The translations under genes were made by a program, and so were the position numbers. From positions 1 through 64,000 of the forward strand of contig CANJPZ010000010.1 of assembly GCA_947476325.1 (NCBI GenBank): DNA of 64,000 nt. Direction: 5' to 3'. This DNA comes from Caulobacteraceae bacterium (GTDB taxonomy: Bacteria; Pseudomonadota; Alphaproteobacteria; Caulobacterales; Caulobacteraceae). Positions 42,046-51,365 of the stretch are shown piece by piece; positions within the stretch are counted from its first letter, which is position 1; each line of letters opens with the position of its first letter. A model generated the notes under the pieces. The model was not told where the DNA came from. It made no database searches and was given only the letters and a program-made list of their open reading frames with translations.

Positions 42046-43866
42046 ATGTGCGGGATCATAGGCATAGTTGGAACTCACCCGGTGGCGTCGAGGCTGATCG
42101 AGAGTCTCAAGCGGCTGGAGTATCGCGGCTATGATTCGGCCGGGGTTGCGGCATTTTCCGGCAGGCACGTCGAACGCCGCAGGGCGCTTGGAAAGATCAA
42201 GGCGCTGGAGGCGGTTCTTGATGCACACCCGCTCATCGGTAACGTGGGTATCGGCCACACCCGCTGGGCCACCCACGGCGCGCCATCTGAAGCCAATGCG
42301 CACCCACACACCGCCGGCCGCGTCACTGTGGTTCACAACGGCATTATCGAGAACTACGCCGAGCTTCGCTCCGCCCTGCAAGCCAAGGGTCGCGCCTTTG
42401 AAAGCCAGACCGACACCGAAGTCCTCGCCCACCTGATTGACGAGGCCCTGGACCAGGGTTTGGTTCCGCTGGCGGCGCTGAAGGCCTCGCTGGATCAGGT
42501 GACCGGAGCCTATGCCCTGGCGATCCTCATCGCCGGCGAGGACAAGTTGATCCTCGGCGCCCGCCATGGCAGCCCGCTGGTCGTTGGCTACGGCGCGGGC
42601 GAGATGTATCTGGGCTCGGACGCCCTTGCGGTGGGTCCCTTCACCAACAAGGTCACCTATCTGGAAGAGGGCGACTATCTGGCCATCGACCACGACCAGG
42701 CCTTCATCTTCGACAAGACCGGCAATCCGGTCGAGCGACCCGTGACGGTCGTTCCGGACTCAGCGGCCCTGGTCGAGAAGGGCAACTATCGCCACTTCAT
42801 GGAGAAAGAGATCCACGACCAGCCCGAAGGCTGTCAGCGGACCATCTCGGCTTATGTCGACGCCATTGGCCTGACCACCCGGTTCCAGGGCGATATCGAC
42901 CTGGCGAAACTTGAGCGCATCCAGATCGTCGCCTGCGGCTCTGCTCATATCGCGGGCCTGATCGGCAAGTATCTGATTGAGCGGCTGGCCGACCTGCCGG
43001 TCGATATCGATGTAGCCTCGGAGTTCCGTTATCGCGAGCCCGCCTTGCGACCGGGCACTCTGGTTCTGGCCATCTCCCAGTCGGGCGAGACCGCCGATAC
43101 GATTGCCGCCCTGCGCTATTGTCAGGCCCGGGGCATGGTCAGCGCCGCCATCATCAATGCGCCGGAATCGACCATGGCGCGCGAGGTCGACGTGGTTTGG
43201 CCGATCCATTGCGGGCCCGAGATCGGGGTCGCGTCCACCAAGGCCTTTACCGCTCAGGTCAGCGTGCTCATCGCACTGGCGGTCGCCGCCGCCCGGGCGC
43301 GCGGGCGAATCGATGAGGCCGAAGAAGCGCGGATGGTCCGTCTCTTGCTCGAGGCGCCCCGCCTGATCGGCGAGTCCATCGAACTTGAGGATGCAATCAA
43401 GACGATCGCTATTGACGTCGCCCAGGCGCGCGACGTGCTGTTTCTGGGCCGCGGTCCGATGTCGGCGCTGGCCCTAGAGGGAGCTCTAAAGCTAAAAGAA
43501 ATCAGCTATATACATGCCGAAGGCTATGCCGCCGGCGAATTGAAACACGGGCCGATCGCGCTGGTGGAACCCGCCACGCCGGTGGTTATTCTGGCGCCGT
43601 CCGACAGCTATTATGAGAAATCAGCCTCCAACATGAACGAGGTCATCGCCCGTGGCGGACCGGTGATATTCATTACCGATCCCAAGGGCGCCCAGCACGC
43701 CCCGGCCGGCGCGAAGGTCGTGGTCACAGCGCCGGCATCAGATCCTCTGATTGCAGCCTTGGTGTTCGCCGCCCCGATCCAGCTGCTGGCCTATCATGTC
43801 GCCGTGCTGAAGGGCGCAGACGTGGACCAGCCTCGGAACCTGGCGAAATCGGTGACGGTGGAGTAG
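42046..43866 (+). CDS. glmS: Glutamine--fructose-6-phosphate aminotransferase
   Basis: The 606-residue enzyme makes glucosamine-6-P. After removal of Met, Cys1 of CGIIGIVG is the glutaminase nucleophile; RLEYRGYDSAG and GHTRWATHG follow, then two SIS domains (CGSAHIAGLIGKYLIE; ISQSGETADT; GRGPMSALALEGALKLKEISY) and the C-terminus LAKSVTVE. ATG 42046 places Cys at position 2, which is required. No glmS ribozyme is seen upstream. Confidence 0.97.
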   Translation: MCGIIGIVGTHPVASRLIESLKRLEYRGYDSAGVAAFSGRHVERRRALGKIKALEAVLDAHPLIGNVGIGHTRWATHGAPSEANAHPHTAGRVTVVHNGIIENYAELRSALQAKGRAFESQTDTEVLAHLIDEALDQGLVPLAALKASLDQVTGAYALAILIAGEDKLILGARHGSPLVVGYGAGEMYLGSDALAVGPFTNKVTYLEEGDYLAIDHDQAFIFDKTGNPVERPVTVVPDSAALVEKGNYRHFMEKEIHDQPEGCQRTISAYVDAIGLTTRFQGDIDLAKLERIQIVACGSAHIAGLIGKYLIERLADLPVDIDVASEFRYREPALRPGTLVLAISQSGETADTIAALRYCQARGMVSAAIINAPESTMAREVDVVWPIHCGPEIGVASTKAFTAQVSVLIALAVAAARARGRIDEAEEARMVRLLLEAPRLIGESIELEDAIKTIAIDVAQARDVLFLGRGPMSALALEGALKLKEISYIHAEGYAAGELKHGPIALVEPATPVVILAPSDSYYEKSASNMNEVIARGGPVIFITDPKGAQHAPAGAKVVVTAPASDPLIAALVFAAPIQLLAYHVAVLKGADVDQPRNLAKSVTVE

Positions 43867-43927
43867 GGCCCCGCTCCCGGCTATACCGAACCCCACCCTT
43901 CGACTCGCCAGCAACGCCGGAAGCCCG

Positions 43928-44812
43928 ATGAAGCCTGTTCGCAAAGCCGTCATGCCTGTCGCCGGTCTTGGCACTCGTGTGCTGCCGGTCGCCAAGTCGA
44001 TCCCCAAAAACATGCTCAATGTCGTGGACCGGCCGATCCTTTCCTATGTGGTGGAAGAGGCGAAGGCGGCGGGTATCGAGCACATCTGCTTCATCACCGG
44101 CCGCGGTCAGGAAGCCATCGAACACTACTTCGACCGTCAGCCCGAAATTGAGGACGCCCTGGCTGCCAAGGGCAAGACCGACTTGCTTGAGGAAATGGCA
44201 GGTGAATTGCTGCAGCCTGGCCAGATGAGTTTCGTGCGTCAGACCGCGCCGCTCGGCCTGGGACATGCCGTTTGGTGCGCCCGCGATGTGATCGGTGATG
44301 AGCCCTTCGCGGTGATCTTGCCTGACATGCTGATGGATGCTTCGCCGGGCGCGCTGGGACAGGCGATCAGCGCCTACGACCAGGTTGGCGGCAATATCAT
44401 CGTCGTCGAAGCGGTACCGGATTCGGAAACGCACAAGTATGGTGTGGTCAGCTTGGCCGGCCGTGAGGGCCGCCTGAACCAGATGACGGGCATGGTCGAA
44501 AAGCCCGCGCCGGGGACAGCGCCTTCGAACCTCATCGTATCTGGCCGCTACGTCCTGCAGCCCGAAATCTTTGAGGCGCTTTCCGTCCACCAGAAGGGCG
44601 CGGGCGGCGAAATCCAGCTGACCGACGCCATGGCGCGCCTGATGACGTCACAGAAATTTCACGCCCTCGAATACGATGGAATCACCTACGACTGCGGCGA
44701 CAAGATCGGCCTGCTCCGGGCTAATGTCGCCTTTGCGCTCAAGCGTCCGGATCTGGCGCCCGCAGCCCGGGCAGCCATTGAGTTATTGCTCGGCAACCAG
44801 GCCGTTCTCTGA
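43928..44812 (+). CDS. galU: UTP--glucose-1-phosphate uridylyltransferase
   Basis: A 294-residue enzyme making UDP-glucose. Nucleotide-binding start KAVMPVAGLGTRVLPVAKSI; FITGRGQEAIEHYFD; LGLGHAVWCARDVIGDEPF. UDP-glucose feeds polysaccharide synthesis and is the substrate of SqdB, encoded downstream. Confidence 0.96.
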   Translation: MKPVRKAVMPVAGLGTRVLPVAKSIPKNMLNVVDRPILSYVVEEAKAAGIEHICFITGRGQEAIEHYFDRQPEIEDALAAKGKTDLLEEMAGELLQPGQMSFVRQTAPLGLGHAVWCARDVIGDEPFAVILPDMLMDASPGALGQAISAYDQVGGNIIVVEAVPDSETHKYGVVSLAGREGRLNQMTGMVEKPAPGTAPSNLIVSGRYVLQPEIFEALSVHQKGAGGEIQLTDAMARLMTSQKFHALEYDGITYDCGDKIGLLRANVAFALKRPDLAPAARAAIELLLGNQAVL

Positions 44813-44906
44813 ACGTTGTTCTCGGCGCCCGGCAAGGCTAAGGTCTTAATAAATGCCCCGGGTGGGGACGGCCCCATGCGGGCCACAGTGCAAGAAGAGG
44901 CGTTGG

Positions 44907-46121
44907 ATGAGGATTCTCGTTCTGGGCGGTGACGGGTTCTGCGGCTGGCCCACGACTCTGCACCTTTCGGCCAGGGGCCACGAGGTCGCGATCGTCGACA
45001 ACATGTCACGCCGCGAGATTGATGAGGAGCTGGAAGTCCAGTCCCTGACGCCGATCGCCACAATCGAGACCCGTATCGCCACCTGGAAAAAGGTCTCGGG
45101 CCACAACATCGCCTTCCACCGGCTGACCATGGGCCAGGACTACGACGCTTTTGTCGCCCTGCTGAAGGAGTGGCGACCCACCGCTATCGTCCATTTCGCC
45201 GAACAGCGCGCCGCGCCCTATTCGATGAAGTCCGCCCGGCACAAGCGCTACACAGTCAACAACAATCTGAACGCCACCAACGACATGCTGGCGGCCGTGG
45301 TGGAGTCGGGCCTCGACATCCACATCGTCCACCTGGGCACCATGGGCGTCTATGGCTATGGCACGGCTGGCATGGCCATCCCCGAAGGTTATCTGGCGAT
45401 CAAGGTCGAGACGCCGAACGGGCTGGTGGATCAGGAGATTCTTTATCCCGCCAATCCGGGGTCGATCTATCACATGACCAAGACCCAGGACGCCCTGTTC
45501 TTTCAGTTCTACGCCAAGAACGACAAGCTGCGGATCACCGATCTGCACCAGGGCATTGTCTGGGGATGCCAGACCGAAGAAACCCGCAAGGACCCGGCCC
45601 TGATCAACCGTTTCGACTATGACGGCGACTACGGCACGGTGCTGAACCGTTTCCTGATCCAGTCCCAGGTCGGCCATCCGCTGACCGTGCACGGCAACGG
45701 CGGTCAGACCCGAGCCTTTATCAACATTCAGGACACAGTCCGCTGCGTGGCCCTGGCGCTTGAGAATCCGCCCAAACGCGGCGAGCGGGTGCAGATCATG
45801 AACCAGATGACCGAGTGCCACCGCGTGCGCGACCTGGCCGATCTGGTTTCCCGTCTGACCGGCGCCGAGATCGCCTACCTGCCCAACCCTCGCGCCGAGG
45901 CCGACGAGAACGACCTGTTCGTCGAGAACAAGCGCCTGCGCGGCTATGGGTTGGAGCCGATCACCCTCGCCGACGGCCTGCTCAGCGAAATCGCCGAAAC
46001 TGCAAAGGCCTTCGCCGATCGCGTCGACCTGACCAAGGTCCCTTGCGTCTCGGCCTGGAACGCCGAACGCGCCGCCGACATTGCCGGCCCGCCGCCCGCC
46101 CGCAGGATGCCGGCGGGATAG
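44907..46121 (+). CDS. sqdB: UDP-sulfoquinovose synthase
   Basis: The 404-residue SDR enzyme makes UDP-sulfoquinovose from UDP-glucose and sulfite, the head group donor of the sulfolipid SQDG. NAD motif LGGDGFCGWPTTLHLS; catalytic YHMTK; family blocks HFAEQRAAPYSMKS, TMGVYGYG, RFDYDGDYGTVLNRFL and GNGGQTRAFI. ATG 44907 follows AGAAGAGG. Follows galU; no sqdX/sqdD-type glycosyltransferase is adjacent. Confidence 0.93.
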   Translation: MRILVLGGDGFCGWPTTLHLSARGHEVAIVDNMSRREIDEELEVQSLTPIATIETRIATWKKVSGHNIAFHRLTMGQDYDAFVALLKEWRPTAIVHFAEQRAAPYSMKSARHKRYTVNNNLNATNDMLAAVVESGLDIHIVHLGTMGVYGYGTAGMAIPEGYLAIKVETPNGLVDQEILYPANPGSIYHMTKTQDALFFQFYAKNDKLRITDLHQGIVWGCQTEETRKDPALINRFDYDGDYGTVLNRFLIQSQVGHPLTVHGNGGQTRAFINIQDTVRCVALALENPPKRGERVQIMNQMTECHRVRDLADLVSRLTGAEIAYLPNPRAEADENDLFVENKRLRGYGLEPITLADGLLSEIAETAKAFADRVDLTKVPCVSAWNAERAADIAGPPPARRMPAG

Positions 46122-46139
46122 GTCCCGCCCGGCTGGGCC

Positions 46140-46994
46140 ATGGCAAGCAAGGTCTTCATCTTCGGCTATGGCTATGTCGGCAAGGCGTTTGCCCGGTCGC
46201 TCATGACCAAGGGATGGCGCGCCGTTGCAACGGCGCGGACGGCTGAAAGTCGGGCTTTGATCGGGGTCGATGGCGCGGAGGCCGTCGACCCCGATGACCC
46301 GCTCGCCATGGCTTCAGCCGTGCAGGACGCCGACGCGATTCTGGTCACTGCGCCACCCGGTTCATCCGGTTGTCCGGGTCTGGCGGCGCTGGTTCCGGCC
46401 ATTGCCCGCTCCAACGCCTTCCCCGACTGGATCGGCTACCTGTCGACCACCGGCGTCTACGGCGACCGTGAAGGCCGCTGGGTAGATGAGGAAAGCGACC
46501 TTCGCGCGACCTCCATCGAAGGCGCGCGCCGCGTCGCCGCCGAGCGGGACTGGCGACAGACTGGCCGCGGCATGGGCCTGACGGTGACCACCTTTCGGCT
46601 GCCAGGCATCTATGGACCGGGCCGCTCGGCGCTTGAGCGTCTGCGCGACGGTTCCGCCCGGCGGATCGCCATTCCTGGCCACGTCTTTTCCCGTGCCCAT
46701 CGCGACGACATTGTCTCGGCCCTTGAAGCCTCCGTGGCCCGGCCCAGAGCGGCGGGTATCTACAACATCTGCGACGACGAGCCGGCGCCGGGCGAGGTGG
46801 TCATCGACTATGCCGCGCGCCTGCTGGGCGTCGAGCCGCCGCCCCTGACCACCGAGGTCCCTGAAAAGAGCCGCCGGTTCTACGCCGAGAACAAGCGCGT
46901 CTCGAATGCGCGGGCCAAGGCGGAACTGGGGTGGAGGCTGAAATATCGGACCTACCGCGACGGGCTCGATGCGATTTACAACGCCACGCGCTAG
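46140..46994 (+). CDS. NAD(P)-dependent epimerase/dehydratase (extended SDR)
   Basis: A 284-residue Rossmann protein. Nucleotide motif IFGYGYVGKAFA is close to the YeeZ-type SDRs; LSTTGVYGDREGRWVDE is also typical. The usual YxxxK is not clearly present, so catalysis is doubtful. It follows sqdB by 18 bases and overlaps the convergent hydrolase gene by four. Substrate unknown. Confidence 0.85.
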   Translation: MASKVFIFGYGYVGKAFARSLMTKGWRAVATARTAESRALIGVDGAEAVDPDDPLAMASAVQDADAILVTAPPGSSGCPGLAALVPAIARSNAFPDWIGYLSTTGVYGDREGRWVDEESDLRATSIEGARRVAAERDWRQTGRGMGLTVTTFRLPGIYGPGRSALERLRDGSARRIAIPGHVFSRAHRDDIVSALEASVARPRAAGIYNICDDEPAPGEVVIDYAARLLGVEPPPLTTEVPEKSRRFYAENKRVSNARAKAELGWRLKYRTYRDGLDAIYNATR

Positions 46995-47734
46995 CTGACT
47001 TCCTCCACCGCATCCAGCAGCCGCTCCAGATCCTGCGGACGCGACAGACGGTGATCGCCGTCCTTGATCAGGTGATAGACGACGTCCGGGCACTCGATGG
47101 CCACGGACAGGTGCAGGGCGTGGGCCCAGGGCACGTCCAGGTCGACCCCGCCCTGCAGAACCCGCACCGGCACATGGATGCCGATGGGGCCATCGAGGAT
47201 CTGCCAGCGGGCGGCGTCATCCAGCAGAGCTTTGGTGATCGGATAGCCGCCGTCTTCGTATTCAGACGGCCTTGTCCACTCGCCGTGCGCTTCCAGCGCC
47301 GCCAGGGCCTCGGGCGGGAAGGAGGGCTTCATAAGCTTTTCGGTGAAGTCCGGGGCCGGTGCGACCAGCACCATGGCCTTGACCCGGTCAGGGCGTGACA
47401 GCGCCGCCAGGCAGGCGATCCATCCGCCCATCGACGAGCCGACCAGAACCAGCGGGCCTTCGGTCAGTTCGTCGATCACGGCCAGAGCGTCTGATCGCCA
47501 GCGGGTGATGGTCCCGTTCCGGAAGTCGCCGCCGGACTGTCCGTGGCCGAAATAGTCAAAGCGCAGGAACGCCCGTCCCGTCCGCGCCGCCCAGTCGGCC
47601 AGCGTCTGGGCCTTGGTTCCGGTCATGTCCGAATGAAAGCCCCCCAGCCAGACGACCATCGGGCCTGCGCCCGGAATCTTGCGCCACGCGAGTTCCACGC
47701 CCTCGCTGGTGAGTTTTCCGTGAGATTCGAGCAT
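46991..47734 (-). CDS. Alpha/beta hydrolase
   Basis: A 247-residue hydrolase with GSSMGGW nucleophile elbow, HG-like WLGGFHSDMTG, acid GGVDLDVP and histidine DGDHRLSRP. The pattern is that of small serine hydrolases related to thioesterases (ABHD10-like). Substrate unknown. Separate transcription unit on the minus strand between sugar genes. Confidence 0.86.
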   Translation of the reverse strand: MLESHGKLTSEGVELAWRKIPGAGPMVVWLGGFHSDMTGTKAQTLADWAARTGRAFLRFDYFGHGQSGGDFRNGTITRWRSDALAVIDELTEGPLVLVGSSMGGWIACLAALSRPDRVKAMVLVAPAPDFTEKLMKPSFPPEALAALEAHGEWTRPSEYEDGGYPITKALLDDAARWQILDGPIGIHVPVRVLQGGVDLDVPWAHALHLSVAIECPDVVYHLIKDGDHRLSRPQDLERLLDAVEEVS

Positions 47735-47802
47735 ATTGCTTCCCCAAACGCCTCAAACCGGTTTAGGCGTGGACACCCTTCACCGCCAGACCTGTGCGGC
47801 CC

Positions 47803-48738
47803 ATGAACGCGACCGAAAAGATACTGGTCATCAAGCTCGAGGATCTCGCGTCCTTCGTCATGGCGTTCGCGGCCATGAAGCAGATCCGCGTCGCGCACCC
47901 TGAAGCTCATATCACCTTGCTGACGACGCCCCAGTTCGGTCCGATCGCCAAGGCCAGCGGCTATTTCAACGCCATAGATACTGGCGGCGACATGGACAGC
48001 CTGCCCTTGTCGCGCATTGTCAAGAAACAGAAATTCGACCGGGTCTATGACCTGGAGCAGTCGCCCAAGACCCAGAAGATTTACAGCATGATGTGGCCGT
48101 TCAGGCCGCCCTGGGCGGGACAGGGCGCACTGAAAGACCGCACCCCGGGTCTTGCAAACATGCACATCCTCGAGCGCAACGCGAGCCTGCTGCGCGCCGC
48201 CGGCGCCTGGCCGGATGCACCCTTGCGCCCCGGCGACGCACCGCCGCCTGATCTGTCCTGGGTGCTCAAGCTTGCGCCCGGCGCCGCACGACTGAAGCCC
48301 TATGTGATGATGATGCCCGGCGGGCCGGAAGACCGGCGCTGGCCGATCAGTCTGTTCGGCGAACTGGCTGTGCACTTCCGTCATGTCGGTTTCGACAATG
48401 TCATCATCGGCCGGCTGGAGGACGCCAAGCTGGCCCGCGCGATCCAGCGTTACGATCCTTCGGCCCGCGACCTGACCGGACGGACTGATTATGCGCAGCT
48501 GGCGGTTCTGGCCGCCAAGGCCGCTCTGGCGGTGGGCAATGAGTCCAGCGCCCTGCATCTGGCCATCGCCGCCGGCGCGCCGACCATCGCCTTTTATCCG
48601 GCGTCTGTGGACCTCACCCGCGACGGTCCCCGCGGGCACGTGGCGGTCATGCAGGCCGAGGATCTGTCGGCCATCAAGGTCGAACAGGTGGCCCGCGCGG
48701 CCATCAACATGGCCCCTGACCAGGCCGTGGCGAGCTGA
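47803..48738 (+). CDS. Glycosyltransferase family 9 (heptosyltransferase-like)
   Basis: A 311-residue GT-B enzyme: KILVIKLEDLASFVMAFAAMKQIR is a GT9 start, and GGPEDRRWPISLFGELA and VGNESSALHLAIAAGAPTIAFY are the C-terminal donor-binding blocks. Family members add heptose or other sugars to the LPS core. ATG 47803 was preferred over an in-frame GTG at 47794. Confidence 0.9.
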   Translation: MNATEKILVIKLEDLASFVMAFAAMKQIRVAHPEAHITLLTTPQFGPIAKASGYFNAIDTGGDMDSLPLSRIVKKQKFDRVYDLEQSPKTQKIYSMMWPFRPPWAGQGALKDRTPGLANMHILERNASLLRAAGAWPDAPLRPGDAPPPDLSWVLKLAPGAARLKPYVMMMPGGPEDRRWPISLFGELAVHFRHVGFDNVIIGRLEDAKLARAIQRYDPSARDLTGRTDYAQLAVLAAKAALAVGNESSALHLAIAAGAPTIAFYPASVDLTRDGPRGHVAVMQAEDLSAIKVEQVARAAINMAPDQAVAS

Positions 48739-48859
48739 CTGCCTGCGCTTAATTGGCAAGGTGTTGCGCCGCTGCGCTTGATCCCGGGGCAACCCTTGGT
48801 CATATACGCGCGTTGCCCCGCTGAGGGCGCTTGCATCAACAGCCCCGGAGAAGACGCCT

Positions 48860-49393
48860 ATTCGCCGCCCAAACAACACGCCGCCCGTCAAGGACGGCCC
48901 GCGCATGAACGAAGACATCCGGGTTCCCCGGGTGCTGCTCATTGACCAACATGGCGAAAAACAAGGCGTAATGCCGACCTCCGCGGCCCTCGAGGCCGCC
49001 GAAGAGGCCGGCCTCGATCTGGTGGAAATCGTGCCCACGGCCGACCCGCCGGTCTGCAAGATTCTCGACTACGGCAAGTTCCGGTTCGAGGAGCAGAAGA
49101 AGAAGGCCGCCGCCCGCAAAAAGCAAAAGGTGGTCGAGCTCAAGGAAATCAAGCTGCGCCCCAATATCGACATCCACGATTATGAGGTGAAGACCAAGGC
49201 CATGACGCGCTTCTTCGAAGAGGGCGACAAGGTCAAGGTGACGATGCGTTTCCGAGGCCGCGAGATGGCCCACCCGGAACTGGGCATGAAGCTGCTCATG
49301 AAGGTCAAGGCCGACTTCGAGACCACGACCAAGATGGAATACGAGCCGCGCATGGAAGGCCGTCAGATGATCATGATCCTGGCGCCGAAGTGA
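48860..49393 (+). CDS. infC: Translation initiation factor IF-3 (ATT start)
   Basis: The first in-frame ATG (48905) would remove the conserved N-terminus. An ATT at 48860 in the same frame gives [14 protein letters not shown] before MNEDIRVP, matching alphaproteobacterial IF-3, with GGAGAAG upstream. infC is known to use AUU, by which IF-3 limits its own translation. The 177-residue product has N domain ([16 protein letters not shown]), basic linker ([12 protein letters not shown]) and C domain ([14 protein letters not shown]). Confidence 0.9.
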   Translation: MRRPNNTPPVKDGPRMNEDIRVPRVLLIDQHGEKQGVMPTSAALEAAEEAGLDLVEIVPTADPPVCKILDYGKFRFEEQKKKAAARKKQKVVELKEIKLRPNIDIHDYEVKTKAMTRFFEEGDKVKVTMRFRGREMAHPELGMKLLMKVKADFETTTKMEYEPRMEGRQMIMILAPK

Positions 49394-49410
49394 CCGGCCG
49401 CTAAGGCCGG
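49394..49410 (+). terminator. Short GC hairpin after infC
   Basis: CCGGCC / GGCCGG with a five-base loop directly follows the infC stop. No T-run. It may weaken transcription or mark an RNA processing site before rpmI. Confidence 0.45.
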
Positions 49411-49442
49411 TGATCCCCGCCCATTCAGGTATCCAGGGGGGA
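49411..49442. repeat. Degenerate dispersed repeat in infC-rpmI gap
   Basis: TGATCCCCGC and GGTATCCAGG flank a short centre, recalling the arms of the repeat at 10654-10680 (TCATCCCCGC ... GGGATCCA). It looks like an old, mutated copy. Confidence 0.4.
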
Positions 49443-49545
49443 ATCAAGGTGTTGCTTTCCAACCCTCTTTCCCCTATCAACCGCGCCTTCCGAACAGCCG
49501 GGCTCATGGCATGCCTTGGCGGTTCCTACGCACCTACCAGAGGAC

Positions 49546-49561
49546 GGGGCTTATCTGCCCC
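49546..49561 (+). promoter_or_regulatory. Small stem before rpmI
   Basis: GGGGC / GCCCC with a six-base loop lies eight bases before the rpmI ATG and overlaps the likely ribosome-binding area (GAGGACGGGGC). It could modulate rpmI-rplT translation, as ribosomal protein leaders often do. Confidence 0.35.
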
Positions 49562-49569
49562 GATGCAAA

Positions 49570-49767
49570 ATGCCGAAACTGAAGACCAAGTCGGGCGCCA
49601 AAAAGCGCTTCAAGATCACGGCTACGGGCAAGATCAAGGCGGGCGTCGCAGGCAAGCGCCACCGGCTGATCAGCCACAATGGCAAGTATATTCGCCAAAA
49701 TCGCGGCACTCAGGTGATGAGCGACGCCGATGCGGTGAAGATCAAATCCTACATGCCGTACCTCTAG
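49570..49767 (+). CDS. rpmI: 50S ribosomal protein L35
   Basis: A 65-residue, very basic ribosomal protein. The family start [16 protein letters not shown] is complete, as are [19 protein letters not shown] and the MPYL end. ATG 49570 gives the standard length. Between infC and rplT, as in most bacteria. Confidence 0.98.
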   Translation: MPKLKTKSGAKKRFKITATGKIKAGVAGKRHRLISHNGKYIRQNRGTQVMSDADAVKIKSYMPYL

Positions 49768-49796
49768 CCAGCTCAGATCTCGAAGGATAACCGCAC

Positions 49797-50153
49797 ATGG
49801 CACGCGTCAAACGGGGGGTAACCTCCCACGCCCGTCACAAGAAGGTTCTGGAGCAGGCCAAGGGCTTCTCCGGCCGCCGCAAGAACACCATCCGCACGGC
49901 CAAGGCCGCCGTCGACCGCGCCGGGCAATACGCCTACCGCGACCGTCGCATCAAGAAGCGCATGTTCCGCGCCCTGTGGATCCAGCGCATCAACGCCGCC
50001 GCCCGTCAGGAAGGCATGACCTATTCCCGATTTATCAGCGGCCTGGACAAGGCCGGGATCGAAATCGACCGCAAGGTCCTGGCCGATCTGGCCGGTTCTG
50101 ATCCGTCCGCGTTCAAGGCCATCGCCGACAAGGTTCGCGCCGCGCTGGCCTAA
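49797..50153 (+). CDS. rplT: 50S ribosomal protein L20
   Basis: A 118-residue rRNA-binding protein needed early in 50S assembly. Family blocks [22 protein letters not shown] and [19 protein letters not shown] are complete. In many bacteria L20 represses the rpmI-rplT operon. A strong terminator follows at 50180. Confidence 0.98.
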   Translation: MARVKRGVTSHARHKKVLEQAKGFSGRRKNTIRTAKAAVDRAGQYAYRDRRIKKRMFRALWIQRINAAARQEGMTYSRFISGLDKAGIEIDRKVLADLAGSDPSAFKAIADKVRAALA

Positions 50154-50179
50154 GGAATTCAGGCATCGCCCTGATTTCG

Positions 50180-50216
50180 AAAAGCCTCCTGGTGTGAACC
50201 GGGAGGCTTTTTCTTT
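50180..50216 (+). terminator. Rho-independent terminator after rplT
   Basis: AAAGCCTCC pairs with GGAGGCTTT around a 12-base loop (itself able to pair GGT/ACC), followed by TTCTTTT. Ends the infC-rpmI-rplT unit before pheS. Confidence 0.92.
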
Positions 50217-50252
50217 TCCGCCCGCGCCAAAACCCCTTAGACCGATGACGCC

Positions 50253-51365
50253 ATGACCGATCTGTCCAAACTCGAATCCGACCTGTCGCCCCGCATCGCC
50301 GCCGCCGGCGATATCGCCGCGCTGGAGTCCATCCGCCTTGAGGCCCTGGGCAAGACCGGATCGATCTCCGGCCTGCTCAAGACCCTCGGCGCCATGAGCC
50401 CCGAAGAGCGCCAGGTGCAGGGCCCGCTGATCAACGGCCTGCGCGATGCGGTCCAGTCCGCGATCACTGCCCGCAAGTCTGCCCTTGAAGCCGCCGCTCT
50501 TGATGCGCGCCTGGCCGCCGAGCGTGTTGACCTGACCCTGCCTGCGCCGCCCCGCCGCAAGGGCAGCGTTCACCCCACCATGCAGGCCATGGACGAGATG
50601 GTCGCCATCTTCGCCGAGATGGGCTTTTCCGTCGCCGAAGGTCCCGACATCGAGGATGACTTCCACAACTTCACCGCCCTGAACTTTCCGCCCAAACACC
50701 CGGCGCGGGAAATGCACGACACCTTCTTCTTCAAGCCCGGCCCCTACGGCCAGCCGAAATTGCTCCGCACCCACACCAGCCCTGTGCAGGTGCGCGCCAT
50801 GCAGCGCACCAATGAGCCGGCCCCCGCGCCCTGGATCGCCGCCGGCCGCGAACCGCCGATCCGCATTGTGGTGCCTGGCCGCACCTACCGCATGGATTCG
50901 GACGCCACTCACACGCCGATGTTCCACCAGATCGAGGGTCTGGTGATCGACAAGGCCATTCACATGGGCCACCTGAAGTGGACGCTGGAGACCTTTGTCT
51001 CGCGCTATTTCGAAACCGGCGAGGTCACCGCCCGCTTTCGGCCGCACCACTTCCCGTTCACAGAGCCCAGCGCCGAGATGGACATCGGCTGCGACCGTTC
51101 CGGAGGCGAGCTGAAGATCGGCCAGGGCTCTGACTGGCTGGAGATTCTCGGCTGCGGGATGGTGCATCCCAATGTGCTGAGGAACTGCGGCATCGATCCG
51201 GACACCTACCAGGGCTTCGCCTTTGGCCTCGGCGTCGATCGTCTGGCCATGCTGAAGTACGGCGTGCCCGATCTGCGCGACATGTTCGCCTCTGATACCC
51301 GCTGGCTGGCGCATTATGGCTTCTCGGCGTTTGCGGCGCCCAATCCTGCGAGCGGCCTGTCATGA
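50253..51365 (+). CDS. pheS: Phenylalanine--tRNA ligase alpha subunit
   Basis: The 370-residue catalytic subunit charges tRNA-Phe. It has the N-terminal coiled coil (about 1-100), class II motif 1/2 region (HPARDMHDTF-like [26 protein letters not shown]) and motif 3 ([18 protein letters not shown]). It overlaps pheT by four bases (ATGA). Confidence 0.97.
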   Translation: MTDLSKLESDLSPRIAAAGDIAALESIRLEALGKTGSISGLLKTLGAMSPEERQVQGPLINGLRDAVQSAITARKSALEAAALDARLAAERVDLTLPAPPRRKGSVHPTMQAMDEMVAIFAEMGFSVAEGPDIEDDFHNFTALNFPPKHPAREMHDTFFFKPGPYGQPKLLRTHTSPVQVRAMQRTNEPAPAPWIAAGREPPIRIVVPGRTYRMDSDATHTPMFHQIEGLVIDKAIHMGHLKWTLETFVSRYFETGEVTARFRPHHFPFTEPSAEMDIGCDRSGGELKIGQGSDWLEILGCGMVHPNVLRNCGIDPDTYQGFAFGLGVDRLAMLKYGVPDLRDMFASDTRWLAHYGFSAFAAPNPASGLS

